This document shows positions 1-12,488 of a stretch of DNA of 64,000 nucleotides, in pieces (position 1 is the stretch's first letter; each line of letters opens with the position of its first letter). The stretch spans positions 7,573,284 to 7,637,283 of the forward strand of contig OZ024808.1 in the NCBI GenBank assembly GCA_964017045.1. Direction: 5' to 3'. This DNA is from Omphiscola glabra. Its lineage: Eukaryota > Mollusca > Gastropoda > Lymnaeidae. The notes below the pieces were generated by a model. The model saw only the letters and a program-made list of their open reading frames with translations. It was not told where the DNA came from and ran no database searches. A program made the translations under genes and the position numbers.

Positions 1-400
1 TTATCCTTACTACCATTCACCTTTATCCCTACTACCATTCACCAGTTATCCCTATTACCATTCACCAGTTATCCCTACCATCATTCATCAGTTATCCCTA
101 CCATCATTCACCAGTTATCCCTACCATCATTCACCAGTTATCTCTACCATCATTCACCAGTTATCCCTAATACCATTCACCAATTATCCCTATTACCATT
201 CACCAGTTATCCCTACCATCATTCATCCGTTATTCCTACCATCATTCACCAATTATCCCTACCATCATTCACCAGTTATCCCTACCATCATTCCCAGTTA
301 TCCCTACCATCATTACCAGTTATACCTATTATCAGTACCAGTTTTCCCTGCTACTATGCACCAGTTATCCTATTATCATTCATTAGCTTTGTCCTTATTG
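1..400. repeat. Minisatellite, about 23 bp unit
   Basis: Direct tandem copies of a unit reading roughly CCAGTTATCCCTACCATCAT plus TCA. There are about 14 copies, with T/C and length variants, decaying after about 370. It lies in the ABCA intron upstream of the first visible exon. The following 400-660 is ordinary AT-rich intron with single decayed units. Confidence 0.85.
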
Positions 401-660
401 TAATTGCAATTTACAATGCATCCCTAAAATCCCTCAACCGTCATTCCTACTATCATTGCCAAATAAAAATTAGTATCATTGCATAGGTATACCTACCATC
501 ACTCACCATTGATTCCTTCTATAATACACTTTTTATGAATCCCTACTTTCATTCCCTATAAACCCATCAGCCTATGATCATGCACATTTGGACTCTAGTA
601 TCATTCATAATATCCCTACAGTGATTCTTGTGTTAACGCAAAACAATACCCACCATCCAG

Positions 661-3600
661 ATCCATGCCATGATGGGCTACTGCCCCCAGCACGATGCCC
701 TGCACGGCACACTTACGGGCACAGAGACCTTGTATCTCTACGGTAGACTGAGGGGCGTGCCTGAGGAAAGCCTGAAGCCGGTCACCGAAGCCATCATTGA
801 CTTTGTGACACTGAGGCCTCATGAAAACAAGCTGACTGTCAAATACAGGTAAATATTACCTATTTAAAGACAAGCTGTCAACTGCAGGTAAATATTACCT
901 ATTTAAAAACAAGCTGACTGTCAACTGCAGGTAAATACTGCCTATAAAAACGAGCTGACTGTCAACTGCAGGTAAATACTGCCTATAAAAACGAGCTGAC
1001 TGTCAACTACAGGTAAATACTGCCTATAAAAACAATGATCAATTTGCTGTGGTGAGAACACTTAAATATTAAGAACTAGCTTTGGGGAAGCTTGAAATGT
1101 CAAACAGTGCACTGGACATCTCACCTGACACCTTCTTGTTGTTGTGTCCGCCGACGAATGTTTTATAACATGTGTACAGACCTGATTAAACATATTACAT
1201 TTTCTCACCCGCCCCTTCCCCCCTCCCCCACGACAGTGGTGGCAATAAAAGAAAGCTGTCTGTCGGGCTGTCCATCATCGGCGACCCAATGTTCATTATG
1301 CTGGATGAGCCCACGGCCGGGATGGACCCGGTGGCTCGGAGAGCGCTATGGAAGGTTCTACACTTGATCAGAGCATCAGGCCGGACACTGGTGCTCACTT
1401 CTCACAGGTTAGTTTTGTAACAGGCAGGTCTTTTTTTTTTTTTCTTGTTGACCTTTTCCACCGATGGGTCAGTTAACATTCATATTAGTTGTGGCAGTAT
1501 TGAGTTGTACACAGTTAACATTGGCTCTAGTAGTTATGGTTTACAGTTGTACACATTTAACATTCAAACCAGAAGTGGTGGTTCGCAGTTGTACACAGTT
1601 ATAATAAAAATAGATCCTGGCTATTAATGGTGGCCTGAAAAGGAGGGGGGGGGGGGGGGTTGTAGCCTGGGACAGCAGCATCAGTGTCAAAGATTGACAC
1701 ACACAATTAGAAGAGTCAAATTCACCAATAACAAAGAAACTTATAAAAAGTGTCAATTGCCTTGTCAATGAGGAATTCTGAGATAACAGAAAGCTGTTAA
1801 TTCTTTTTCCCACCCCCCCCCTGGGGGTGGGGGGCCTACCTTATATTATGTATACAAAAAAAAGTTTAAAAATTCTAAACCCCCCCCCCCTTTTTTTGCG
1901 TCTGTACTTTTTTTTAGACCCCTATGTCGTTGATGCTGTGTAGGTTTATGCTGCGTAGGTACTATGTGGATGACCCCTTACCCAACCTTTGTTACTAAAA
2001 ACTCGTGAAATGATGAAATGCTACTGGCTTGTGTTATATCTCTACAATGGTCATTTGAACTAACTCCACACATGACTTTAGGGCAAACCTAATCTACTGT
2101 ACTGGAAAGAAGCACACATGACTCTCGGGCAAACCTAATCTACTGTACTGGAAAGCAGCACACATGACTCTCGGGCAAACCTAATCTACTGTACTGGAAA
2201 GCAGCACACATGACTTTAGGGCAAACCTAATCTACTGTACTGGAAAGCAGCACACATGACTTTAGGGCAAACCTAATCTACTGTACTGGAAAGCAGTACA
2301 CATGACTTTAAGGCAAACCTAATCTACTGTACTGGAAAGCAGCACACATGACTTTAGGGCTAACCTAATCTACTGTACTGTAAAGCAGTACACATGACTT
2401 TAGGGCAAACCTAATCTACTGTACTGTAAAGCAGTACACATGACTTTAGGGCAAACCTAATCTACTGTACTGGAAAGCAGTACACATGACTTTAGGGCAA
2501 ACCTAATCTACTGTACTGAAAAGCAGTACACATGACTTTAAGGCAAACCTAATCTAATGTAAAGCAGTACATGTGACTTTAGGACAAACCTAATCTACTG
2601 TACTGTAAAGCAGTACACATGACTTTAAGGAAAACCTAATCTACCCTAAAGTAGTTCATGTGACTTTAGGGCAAAGCTAATCTACTGTACTGTAAAGCAG
2701 TACACATGACTTTAGGACAAACCTAATCTTCTGTAAAGCAGTTCACCTGAGAGATTACCAATTTGTCATTTCTGCCTTCCAGCATGGAAGAATGTGAGGC
2801 ATTGTGCACTAGAATAGTGATTATGGCAAAAGGGAAAATCCTCTGCCTTGGAAGTCCCCAGCATCTCAAGAACAAGTACGCCCAGGGCTACACTGTCATC
2901 CTCCGGGCTCAGGTGGATGAACAGGGCAGAGCTCAGCCCTTAGGTTATGCCAAGGAGTTTATGGTTCAATCGTTTCCCAAAACACAGGTGAGACATTGAT
3001 AAACACAGGTGAGGCGTTGATAATCACAGGTGAGATATTGATAAACACGGGTGAGGCGTTGATAAACACAGGTGAGACATTGATAAACACAGGTGAGACG
3101 TTTATGTGCACAGGTGAGATGTTGATGAGCACAGGTGAGACTTTCATGAACACTGATGAGACGTTGATGAGCACAGGTGAGACTTTGATGATCACAGGTT
3201 AGACATTGATGAACACATGTGAGACGTTAATGAACGCAGCTGAGAAGTTGATGAACACAAGTGAGGCGTTATTGAACACATCTACTTGTATAGGTCTTCT
3301 ACTCCTATCTTAGGAGTGCTATATAGGACTTCCCATCTACTTGCATTTCCATCTTGAGATGAAAACATATTTTGTTTGTTCACACACGTGACTCAATGGC
3401 TCAGCTGGTCGTCTGTCTCATGGGCTTCCAACAATGAATGTTGGGAGAAGGTGGGAGAAAGGGTAGATAAGGGAACTCAGCATGGCATAAGGTAATAATT
3501 CTGCTTTTTTTTTGGATAATTTGACGATTACACTTTTAATACCAAAAAGTAGAAAATATTTATAGTAAAAAAAAAAATCTTTTATAAAAATAAGGAGTTT

Positions 3601-3769
3601 AAACCATCAAAAAAATTGAAAATTGTTGACAATTTCTTAAATTGCAAAAAGAAAGGCTGTGCAGAAAATATTTTCAAAAATTAATTAAAATAAAACACAT
3701 TTCGGTTTCATCTACATTTAATTCGAATCTTTTGGCTTCAAACACTCTTATAAATATATTAAAAAATAC

Positions 3770-3810
<41 letters not shown>

Positions 3811-4205
3811 TATTTTTATAATTTTCAATATTTTAGGATAGGAAATGCTTATTTTAAAAGAAACATAGTTAAAAGAATAAATTTTTTAAAGTACGTATAC
3901 AGTATCCGCAAAATAAAATTTTCTGCGAAAAAACGCAAAGGAGTGAGCATGCAAAATGCGAAGTAGCGAGGCATTACTGTATTTGATTCTATATTCATTT
4001 AATTTAAATTGTACATTTTCTACTTATTTACCAGGTATTTGCTGTCCAAGAAGCGTATGTTCACCTGCAAGTGCCAGACACTGTGCCACTGTCCACGCTC
4101 TTCTCTACACTGGAGCTTGCGAGGCAAAAATATCAATTTCAATTCTACACAGTCCAACAAACTAGCCTGGAACAAGTTTTTCTCATGTTCATGAAGGATG
4201 TTTAG
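661..4205 (+). CDS. ABCA-subfamily transporter (ABCA3-like), C-terminal four exons, 5' end outside window
   Basis: This is the C-terminal part of a full-length ABCA lipid transporter: most of nucleotide-binding domain 2 and the tail after it. Exons are 661-848, 1237-1407, 2783-2987 and 4035-4205, the last with a TAG stop. All junctions are AG/GT and the phases agree (188, 171, 205 and 171 nt). Visible motifs are [10 protein letters not shown] (Q-loop region), the signature SGGNKRKLS split across exons 1 and 2, Walker [12 protein letters not shown], the H-loop [14 protein letters not shown], then [16 protein letters not shown]. The tail ends in [10 protein letters not shown], as in ABCA1/ABCA3 relatives. 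Walker A and the membrane domains would be to the left. [10 protein letters not shown] favours ABCA3-like. Family is certain, exact paralogue is not. Odd feature: two exon ends are swallowed by tandem repeats that copy the splice donor. Such proteins move phospholipid or sterol across plasma or lysosome-related membranes (family knowledge). Confidence 0.93.
830..1035. repeat. Tandem repeat copying an ABCA exon-intron junction
   Basis: The last bases of the exon ending at 848 (AAGCTGACTGTCAA..ACAG) plus the donor GTAAAT recur about four more times downstream at 41-46 bp spacing. Each copy has CAG/GTAAAT. In-frame reading past the first donor meets TAA at once, so any downstream donor would truncate the protein. 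Confidence 0.85.
2065..2750. repeat. 46 bp minisatellite in ABCA intron
   Basis: About 14-15 direct copies of a unit containing CACACATGACTTTAGGGCAA, ACCTAATCTACTGTACTGGA and AAGCAG. Early copies are nearly identical; later ones carry deletions. It ends about 30 bp before the acceptor of the 2783 exon. Confidence 0.9.
2981..3270. repeat. 21 bp minisatellite built on an ABCA splice donor
   Basis: About 13 copies of a 21 bp unit of the form ACACAGGTGAGACATTGATA plus A. The first copy straddles the end of the exon at 2987, so most copies repeat a consensus donor CAG/GTGAG. 21 is a multiple of 3, which leaves open frames on both strands; these are not genes. Confidence 0.9.
3777..3806. repeat. 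TA dinucleotide microsatellite
   Basis: Pure (TA)n run of about 14 units in the last visible ABCA intron. Confidence 0.9.
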
Positions 4206-4805
4206 CTGATGTGCTTCTCATGAACAAGCAGCCCAATTGCAGAAAACATCATCAACGTTACAATGTTACTAACAAAGTGAACACGGTGTGTGTGGGTGCA
4301 ATTGTCTTGCTGCAGATGTAACTTGGACGAATTTTTTTTTTAAATTTTAACTGGGTCAGAACAAGGGACCGAAACTAAAATTTAGTGTTTTTAATGAAAG
4401 GCACATTGTTAATGTATTGAGATGCCAACACTTAACAGTCGCTCACAAGGTTGACCTCAAGCCCATACATGCAATATTTTTTTCCCTTGTATTGAATTGA
4501 TACATGTCCTACAAAATTTGAATAATCAAAAAGCAATAAATTAAATTCATTTAGAATTGTTACTTAAAATACTTAAATTGTTAATGAATGTGTATATGTA
4601 TAAAGAAACTGTAGTCCATTTTTTTGGGGGGGCCCTAATCAATTGATTTCAAAATCTGTCTAGAATGGCCGTGTTTCAAATTATAAAACTAGTCAAGTCT
4701 AGAGAAATATTTTACTTTGTGATGTTAATTTGTGATGTCCCAATTTATGAGTTATATTATTTATAATAGACTTTGTTCGATAAATAAAAATTTAAAAAAA
4801 ACTGT
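4206..4805 (+). promoter_or_regulatory. ABCA 3' UTR with poly(A) signals
   Basis: Non-coding sequence after the ABCA stop. AATAAA occurs at 4535-4540 and again at 4783-4788; either could be used. No further gene signal up to the MITE at 4817. Confidence 0.5.
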
Positions 4806-4816
4806 TATGTCATTAA

Positions 4817-5221
4817 GGTACCCTCCATAAAGTATGTCATGCTTTGGAAAGAGGGGGGTATAAGAAAGTGTGACAGTTTTTGACACGGGGATGGGGGAAT
4901 AAAGATTGTGTGTGAATCACACATTTATTTTAATTTTTATCCTACCAGCAAACATAAAACTTCTAATTGACAGTGATGTTTAAATTTCTGTTGTAATAGA
5001 TGTATTCTGACAGAAGATGTCATCTTTTATAAATTTAATAGTAGGTGTGTTTTATATTAAATTTTATTTATTTTTGAAGTATTTAACCATTTTTTATTTA
5101 GAAAGTGTGACGTATTATATGATGTATTATATGAGGAAAAGTTATGGAGGGATGAGATTTGTGATGGAGGCGGTAAAATTTTCTTAAAATAAATAGTGTG
5201 ACATACTTTATGGAAGGCCCC
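4817..5221. mobile_element. TTAA-flanked MITE, about 405 bp
   Basis: The left end GGTACCCTCCATAAAGTATG and the reverse complement of the right end, GGGGCCTTCCATAAAGTATG, form terminal inverted repeats of about 23 bp with mismatches near the tip. Flanks are TTAA (4813-4816) and TTAT (5222-5225), close to a TTAA target as used by Kolobok and piggyBac superfamilies. No coding capacity. Ends of similar type occur near 1950-1985 and 36395-36425. Confidence 0.6.
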
Positions 5222-5571
5222 TTATCATGTCAAAATAAACCTTGTTTTAAAAACAACAGCAAATTCAAACTGGCTTTTTTTTTTTTTTAAATACAGGATA
5301 TACATATGTTTAAAATATTCTGCGAAGAATGTAACATTTTAATTTGGCTAAAGAAATAGAAAATATTGAAAATGTTTACTAACATTTAAAATATAAGGCA
5401 TTTAAATATGGCCTAATTATGTTTACATTAGATGTTCTCAAGATAATTGCAAGGTTTCTGCATAAGTTTCTGAGACATGTTTGACTTGTAGCAAATGGAA
5501 ACATATTAAAGGTTTTAATTTATAGGTGCTATAGTTTATGTTTTTGTTTAAGTGGGCAACTTAATTTACTG

Positions 5572-5925
5572 CAGTGTTTTCCAAAATGCGGCGTACACTC
5601 CACGGGCAGAGGGGAATTTGAAGATTATGGAGGGCATTTCTCTGAGCTAGGAAAAGCATTAATATATCAAAAAAGGGACAATGTTTGACAGGTTACTTTT
5701 TTTAGGATAACATCTATTGTTGTTTCTCATTCATTGCAATACAAATTTATTTCACTGGTTTTAAATTTTATCCTAAAATGTTGAAATTCAATCTTCATGG
5801 TGGCAGTCCTGAAAACTTTTTTAAAGCTCTTCCACAAAAGTGGGGAAGGGGACACAAACCATTTTTAATAATTGGATCAAATTGGGTGTGACGCAAAAAA
5901 AAAAAAAAAGCTTTGGGAAACACAA
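5572..5925. mobile_element. Probable hAT-type MITE, degenerate
   Basis: Starts CAGTGTTTTCCAAAATGC and ends CTTTGGGAAACAC, whose reverse complement GTGTTTCCCAAAG mirrors the start. No clean 8 bp target duplication. Tentative. Confidence 0.4.
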
Positions 5926-8584
5926 TCTCTTTTCCCCCACCCCCGTGCCAATAAAATTAAGAAAGTTCACCAGCTTACAATTAAGTTTATTTTATACAGC
6001 ATGCAAAGTATTTTAACATTTCTTTTGACCTTTTTTTTTTTAAAAAAAATGGACGGTAAATCAATTTTGTTCAAGGAAATAGATTCCCTTTTTACTTTTA
6101 ATAAAAATGTAATCTTTTTGATTGTTTTCAAAGATACATAACTCGTTTCCGAATTGCAATTATTATTTATTTATATGAATGACCTCCCATGAATTTTGAC
6201 GGACGATTGTATTTCTTGCCTGTTATACACGTGAAAGCCAACAATAAATATTCAAATTCAAGGTGTTTGTCATAATTTATTTCTTACATATTTACAAATA
6301 CGTAATAAGTTTTTTTATAACTAAGTAATTGAGTTTAATTGTTATGGAAAACAACACGGAATTATTTTTTTTTTACTGAGATGAAAAAATATATAAAATG
6401 TATTATTAATTATTAGGCCAAAATGTTATTAAAAAATGGTATGTTTACTTTCCTAGGACTCGCAACTACTAGCAAGGTGTTGAGAAGAAATAAAGATACT
6501 GTTTTTAATGGCGGCGAAATACATAAATACAATTTTCAGTTTAACATTATAACATAAATGAATAAGAAGTAAGTATGCCTATATGAAATCTTATGAATTC
6601 TGCTACTGTTAGTCGAAACGTCCGCTTAAAGTTACTTGTCTTTTATTTTTATGCCTAAAACTAAACAAGCTAAATTAAATCAACCAAATTTACTAAATTA
6701 GACTAAATTTTTAAATGTCTAATTCACAGACTATTCACTATTGGCTTGGTGCCTCTTCAAATTAAATTACTACTAATTACTTAAACGTATCTTCTTCCAT
6801 AATTTATTTACAGTTTATATTTTTATTTGCCATTGCAATTAGACTTTACTAGATTTTATTACTTTAGTTTAGGCTTCTTGAACTTTAATGTCAATGTCCT
6901 TCACTTTCCTTTATTATGACACTTTATTTTACTGAATATGATATGTTAATAATATATTCATATGCTCTGAGATACATAAAGTGTACCATAAGTTGTAAGC
7001 ATTTGACTTTGAAAAGTAAACTAGTCAGCCTATACTGCCTATACTTATACTATATACTAACTATTAGTACTATTACTATTTCAAATTTGATTCCGACTCT
7101 TCAAAAAAAAAAAAGGCTGTACTGTTATCTTTTTTTAAGCCTAAATTTAAAATATGAACAAATATGAACAAAATAAAATAAGTCAGTAGACCTATGTCAA
7201 TAAAGTTTTATTGCATGAGAAGTAGGCTTTGTTACTGCGGTAATGTAACTTGGTCGACAGACGAATATCTCGATAAAGTATTCGTCTGGCGATCATGTGG
7301 CTTGGTCGCCGGACATGTAGACACTTCGTTTAAATTATTTACCAGAATCCATCCATAACTAACAAGGCATGATTGATTGATTAAGATTAATTAGACACAA
7401 ACAATTTGTGTAAATAAAACAATATATATGTTTAGCTTTAATTATGATTTTACAAAATACAAATGTAAACGTTTCAGCAAATGCCTTAAGTACAAAAAAC
7501 AAAACATTTAAATAATTAATATAAATTAAAAAATAGAAAAGCCAAGAGCGGGCGCAATTTAAAAACCAAACGGGAAAAAGACATGACAGCTACGTAAAAT
7601 TGTGGCTTTGGTTTATACCGTATGGAGTCGATGTACTAAGTCTTGTTATCAATTTATTTTCCATATAAATCCTATCCGGTGTATCACTTGTATACAGCCT
7701 AGGGCTGGGCTCATCACAATGTTCATACAATTTAACAAACATACCGGTAGTAACTGCCAAATTCATATTTTCCCAAAGCACCCTATGTCAAATTCTAACA
7801 AGTGAACTGTGCTGTGACGAATTTTGTATTGAATCTTTTTTTCACATCACTGTGCCCCTGTGAGGAAGCTGAGGCTCCCCAGGTTGCCACAGCGCACAGT
7901 TTGGGAACCTCTTTTTTTTTAGTGAAATTTTTCTGATACAGATGCAGTAATTTGATATTCATGAGATAGGATCCTTGTAAAGTTTGTAAACAAAAAGGTA
8001 ATAAGACAATATCTGAATTAGTAAATAAATATGTTTAAAAAAATTAAAATTGGACATGATAATCAGATTGCAAAGCAACATTAAATACATACTACAATGA
8101 TATTAAAAGTGAATTTAAAACATTAATTTTTTATTTTAAAATAAGTAGGGAGTGTTTGGAGGGGAGGGGGCGAGTCCAGAGAGTTGTGACATATTTTAGG
8201 GCGGGTTCAATTTTTTGCAGGGAAGGGGGGTAAAAATCTGCAAGAATAGCATATTGTATAAGTTTTATTTTTTTAAAGAATCAACTTATTTCATTATTTA
8301 AAGGTTTTTACTTAAATTATTACTGACTCTCTGAGTCCAAAACAACAAACAACCATTTATCATTTAAAATAAATTCAGTTTTACTAGAAGAAGAAATTAA
8401 TTCAACCATCTTTTGTCATTTATGGCAGCATTTCTGGTCTATGTGGATAGAGCTGTTCCATAATTGGGGTGTTCTTTTAAAAAACTTTACATTGGAATGA
8501 CAGCAAGATCTGAACTTATTAATTTATCTCAAATCAAAATAAATTCATTTATTGACAGTTTGTGACATTTTTATCTATTTTCAG
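5926..8584. other. Intergenic region, no gene seen
   Basis: AT-rich DNA with no supported exon. It holds a 10 bp stem hairpin (7258-7288), one copy of a 19 bp motif found inverted at 9645 (7695-7713), and a repeat fragment at 7840-7970 shared with 35686-35780. The first SWI5 exon, including its start codon, should lie here or further left but could not be identified. Confidence 0.6.
7258..7288. repeat. Perfect 10 bp stem hairpin
   Basis: CAGACGAATA and TATTCGTCTG separated by 11 bases. The words TTGGTCGACAGAC and TTGGTCGCCGGAC recur around it, suggesting a fragment of a dispersed repeat. Confidence 0.6.
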
Positions 8585-11500
8585 TTCCGCATCAAAAGTC
8601 AGAGCCAGGGCTGATTCCCAATCTCCATTAACAAGACAGTTTAAATCTCCAATTAATAGATCTGTGAGATTTTAATTTCCTTTATTTTTTTTTAATGCTA
8701 TGATTTTTTTTCCCACTAGAAAATCCCCCACATGAATATTCAGCTCATGAATATTAAGCACACAACTATTCCTCACTCAAAGATTGGGCACACAGAACAC
8801 TAATTCACATGCTCCAAAAGATCATAAACGTCTATTTAAAAAATAGTATACTGTTTTTTAAGGCAGTTTAAAAAGAAAAGCACTGAAAAGGAAACTAATT
8901 TTTTTGTTCAGAATTATGAAAAGTTTAAAAGTTCTTTGTAACATATGATTAAGATAAGTGTTAATTCTTTTATTGATCTGAATAAATGTAGATGAGTTAT
9001 GATTACATTGGATAAATTCATATTCAGCACATAGATGAATATTCTTCCCAAGACTTCATTTTAAACAACCGGCTATAACAATTTAAATTTAAACAAAAGA
9101 CATTTAATGTATTATCACAAAAATCAGCCATCATTTACCATAGCAATTTTTTTAACTTGACACAGCACCTTAAAAATATTTTATTTAACATTAGCAGCAT
9201 TTCTACAATTTCATCAATATCATTTATTGTCAACTTAGCCGATAAGCAAACTTACTACATTGAACTTTGGGAATATCAGAGCGGGACCAAAAAAAGATAA
9301 TATTATTAATAAGATAAGAATTTGACATAATTGTATTTTCAAACTCCTTGCGATGGTACATACATTCTGTTGACCTAATTTGGTGTGTTTAATGCAAAAT
9401 CTTTTCTGAAAATATAAAGTAAATATTACTAAATTAATTTTCAAAATCCTGTCTGGCCTGAACCAGCAATAACACAGGTGTGACTCATGAGCTTAATCAA
9501 AGTTACATGCAAAACATTGATATTGATATACATTTTTTTTGTTTTGTTGTTATACAGCTGTTATTTAGTACATAAATGTATTTTATGTTAATGAGTTAAT
9601 GTCAGGATTATGTCTCTTGTCCTAATAATTTATGTACAGCGCGGTGAGCCCAGCCCTAGGCTGGGGTACAGCGCTATATAAGATATCTAATAATATTATA
9701 ATAACAAGTTTTGTTAAAATTCCATACACAGCAACTTCCCTTTTATTTTTATTCAAATATAATTTTCAGGCATGCATTGAGTTTTACTCTACTGATGCAC
9801 TTGCAGCAAAATCCCACACAGAAATGTGAGGAATATTATGTTTGCGGAATTATCTTTGTGAGCAATTTTCTATGTCATGAATATGAGCCATGTGGAGAGT
9901 TTTCAGTGTCTTCGAGTGAGCAATATTCATGTGGGGAATTTTATTGTTGGGAATTATATGTTAACCATTTTTTAATATCCTAACTTTAATATATTTTCTT
10001 ACTGTTTTCCCTCAGTATTTTCTTTAGCAAGATGATATATAAATTATAAACTAGATGGCGACAACTCCCACATTTACAATTACTAGTGATTACAACAAAC
10101 ATTGCAAAATGTTTCATGAAGTTTAACAACTATAATAAATTTTAAAAAACAATTAAATAATTAAATTTTTTATATTTTATATGTCAAATTTTAAGACTGA
10201 TTTATGATTATGTTATTTATTTATAACTTTGATAGTATTTTTTTTCTTTCCAGCTCTCATCTGCCAATGATTTGTCAGAGACTCAGTTGAAAGAACAAAT
10301 AGAAGCTCTTCAGAAAGCACTACAGGAAACAGATTCTGAGATTACAAAACTCACTGCAAAGTACCGATCAGTTTAGTCAAATTCAATTGAAATAAGGAGA
10401 CCATTTTAACGGTTACCGGAAATTTGTTTGAAAGAAATTTTGTCAACGGAAATTTGGTCTTATCTTTTTTCAGTTCACACGTTAAAATTTTACATCAAAT
10501 TTCTTTTTGAACGCACTAAAAAAAAAATAATGCCTTCAAAAAGAAATTTGACGTAAAATTTTAACGTGTGAACTGAAAAAAAGATTAGACCAAACTTCTG
10601 CTCTATCAAATTTCCATCTATCAATTTTACGCAGACCAAATTTCTTTCAAACAAATTTCTGGATATGCATTTTAACACCTCTTTGTCACAGCAAATTTAA
10701 TCAACTGGCAAGAAATGTTTTTTGAAAAACATGTTACGTTAACATTACAAATTTATGAAGTACCTAAACTCCTACAATATATTTAAAAAAAAACTATAAC
10801 TACCACAGTACAGTATGCTTTAAGTTCAAGGCAAGAAAATCAGATTTTGACTTTATGGAAGCCAACTATTGCAAATTATGGCTGGTTTTTTCAGCACTAA
10901 ATTTGTAATAATGTGGCAGCTCACTTGTTGAACTGTCACATTGGATTGACAATTACCTTCCTGAGCACATACAATCAAACACAACTCTTTGAGGCTAATG
11001 CTTCTCAAACGTTTCACTGGGACAGTCAAACGTGATTTATACTTTTTAACGAACATGTGACTCATTTATTAATTATTCTTAGTTTTTTTTTTATTGTGAA
11101 CTTTTTGTTCGCCATCTGCATGTTTCCCATCTGCATGTTTCCCATCTGCATGTTTCCCATCTGCATGTTTCCCATCTGCGTGTTTCCCATCTGCATGTTT
11201 CCCATCTGCATGTTTCCCTTCTGCATGTTTCCCATCTGCATGTTTCCCATCTGCATGTTTCCCATCTGCATGTTTCCCATCTTCATGTTTCCCATCTGCA
11301 TGTTTCCCATCTGCATGTTTCCCTTATCACCACTTGAAGTTGAAGACGCACTGTTATGGGCGTAGCATAAAATAAAAGTATGGTTCTACATATGTTTTAA
11401 TTATTTGGTATGAACTAACTTAATTACAAAAAAATATTATTTATTAATTGATCTCTTTGAATAAATTAATAATAAGGAATTAAAATGAATATGAATACAT

Positions 11501-12431
11501 TACCTCTAAAATGTTTTTAATGTAATAATTAGAGTACACTCTTGATTGACAGAGGTTACAGAGATAGTGAGCTACAGACACATATAGACAAACTCCATGA
11601 GTATAATGAGATAAAAGATATTGGCCAGATGGTGCTTGGAAGGATAGGTAAAGTTAAAAAAATGTGTTGGATCTCATCCAAAACATTAATTAGACCTTAC
11701 TACTACTACTACCAATACTATTCATTCATATTTTTTAAAACTCCACATACCAACCATATGCTGTCCTCCCAGGGAATTGTGGCATTGATTAGATATGAAT
11801 TATGAAGATTTTTAGATTGGATGGTTTTGAATACCAGTAGCTCTAACTCAGTGGGGTGTTACAAGCATTTGTAAGATTTTAGCGACGACATAAAGGAAGA
11901 ACCTACAAAGCTCACCCCTGCAATTAAACTTGTTTAATTTATTCATCAAAAGATAATATTTTGCATAGGTATTTGATTTGCATCAGTTAATCAGCAGGTA
12001 ATTGACCCAATTAGCAATTTTGCAGAATAATCTTCTTACCTGCCAACCGGGGCTGATTTTTATTTATTTATGATATTGCAGTTAAAATTTAGAATTGTAC
12101 ATAACAATAATAACTAGTACTTTAATAATAATTAACTGAGCAAATAAAAATTAAACTAAATTCAACATTTTAAAATTCACACATAATTTGATAGAATGGC
12201 CATGATGTAAATGATGTTTTTTCTGATAATAGATGCTTAGATAAATTTAATATTGTAACATTTTTAATGTTAAACTAACAATAAGCCTCGTTTATACGGT
12301 AAAGTACTCATTTTAAAAGATTTACATACTGGTTATTCAAATTTTTTCCTCTCAATCTCATTGCAGCTGATCTTGAAGGTTTGCAGACCAAAGATATGTA
12401 TGAAAGGTATGGACTTGGTTTGAATGACTGA
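8585..12431 (+). CDS. SWI5 homologue, DNA recombination and repair protein (first exon missing)
   Basis: Four exons join in frame: 8585-8663 (starts with the third base of a codon; contains RQFKSPINRS), 10254-10360 (coiled-coil LKEQIEALQKALQETDSEI), 11553-11647 (GYRDSELQTHIDKLHEYNEI then KDIGQMVLGRI) and 12367-12431 (GLQTKDMYERYGLGLND, stop TGA). Splice sites are GT/AG, and phases 2, 0, 2, 1 fit. The HIDKLHEYNEIKDIGQ block and the terminal ERYGL..ND are hallmarks of metazoan SWI5. In the family, SWI5 binds SFR1 and stabilises RAD51 filaments in the nucleus during homologous recombination. The donor at 10361 (AAA/GTACCG) is weak, yet the join restores the family sequence. The exon at 8585 rests on splice sites, phase and an FKSP-type motif only. 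The ATG exon was not found. The intron 10361-11552 contains a long foldback MITE and a 15 bp minisatellite. Confidence 0.87.
9600..9690. mobile_element. Probable retroelement 3' tail fragment
   Basis: Contains ACAGCGCGGTGAGCC and ACAGCGCTATATAAG, the style of tail shared by many CR1/L2-like LINEs and SINEs. A 19 bp core (9645-9663) matches 7695-7713 perfectly in inverted orientation. Confidence 0.4.
10411..10668. mobile_element. Foldback MITE, family A, 258 bp
   Basis: Nearly the whole element is an inverted repeat with arms of about 120 bp, beginning GGTTACCGGAAATTTGTTTG. It is flanked by a perfect 8 bp target duplication ATTTTAAC (10403-10410 and 10669-10676). A relative lies at 55218-55485. 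No coding capacity. Confidence 0.85.
11108..11325. repeat. 15 bp minisatellite (TTTCCCATCTGCATG)
   Basis: About 14-15 copies in a SWI5 intron. Because 15 is a multiple of 3, frames are open on both strands (MFPIC repeats on +, MQMGN repeats on -). No splice or start context supports translation. Confidence 0.9.
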
Positions 12432-12488
12432 ACATTAAACAACTGTCTAATCCTGGCAGCACAGACACTTTATATTCTCAACCGACAT

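Noticed and set aside
1..400. Possible CRISPR-like array
   Set aside because: Units are contiguous without unique spacers and the DNA is clearly eukaryotic; it is a minisatellite.
2959..3202. Repetitive open frames of 68 and 78 codons on both strands
   Set aside because: They are produced by the 21 bp minisatellite at the ABCA splice donor; no independent coding evidence.
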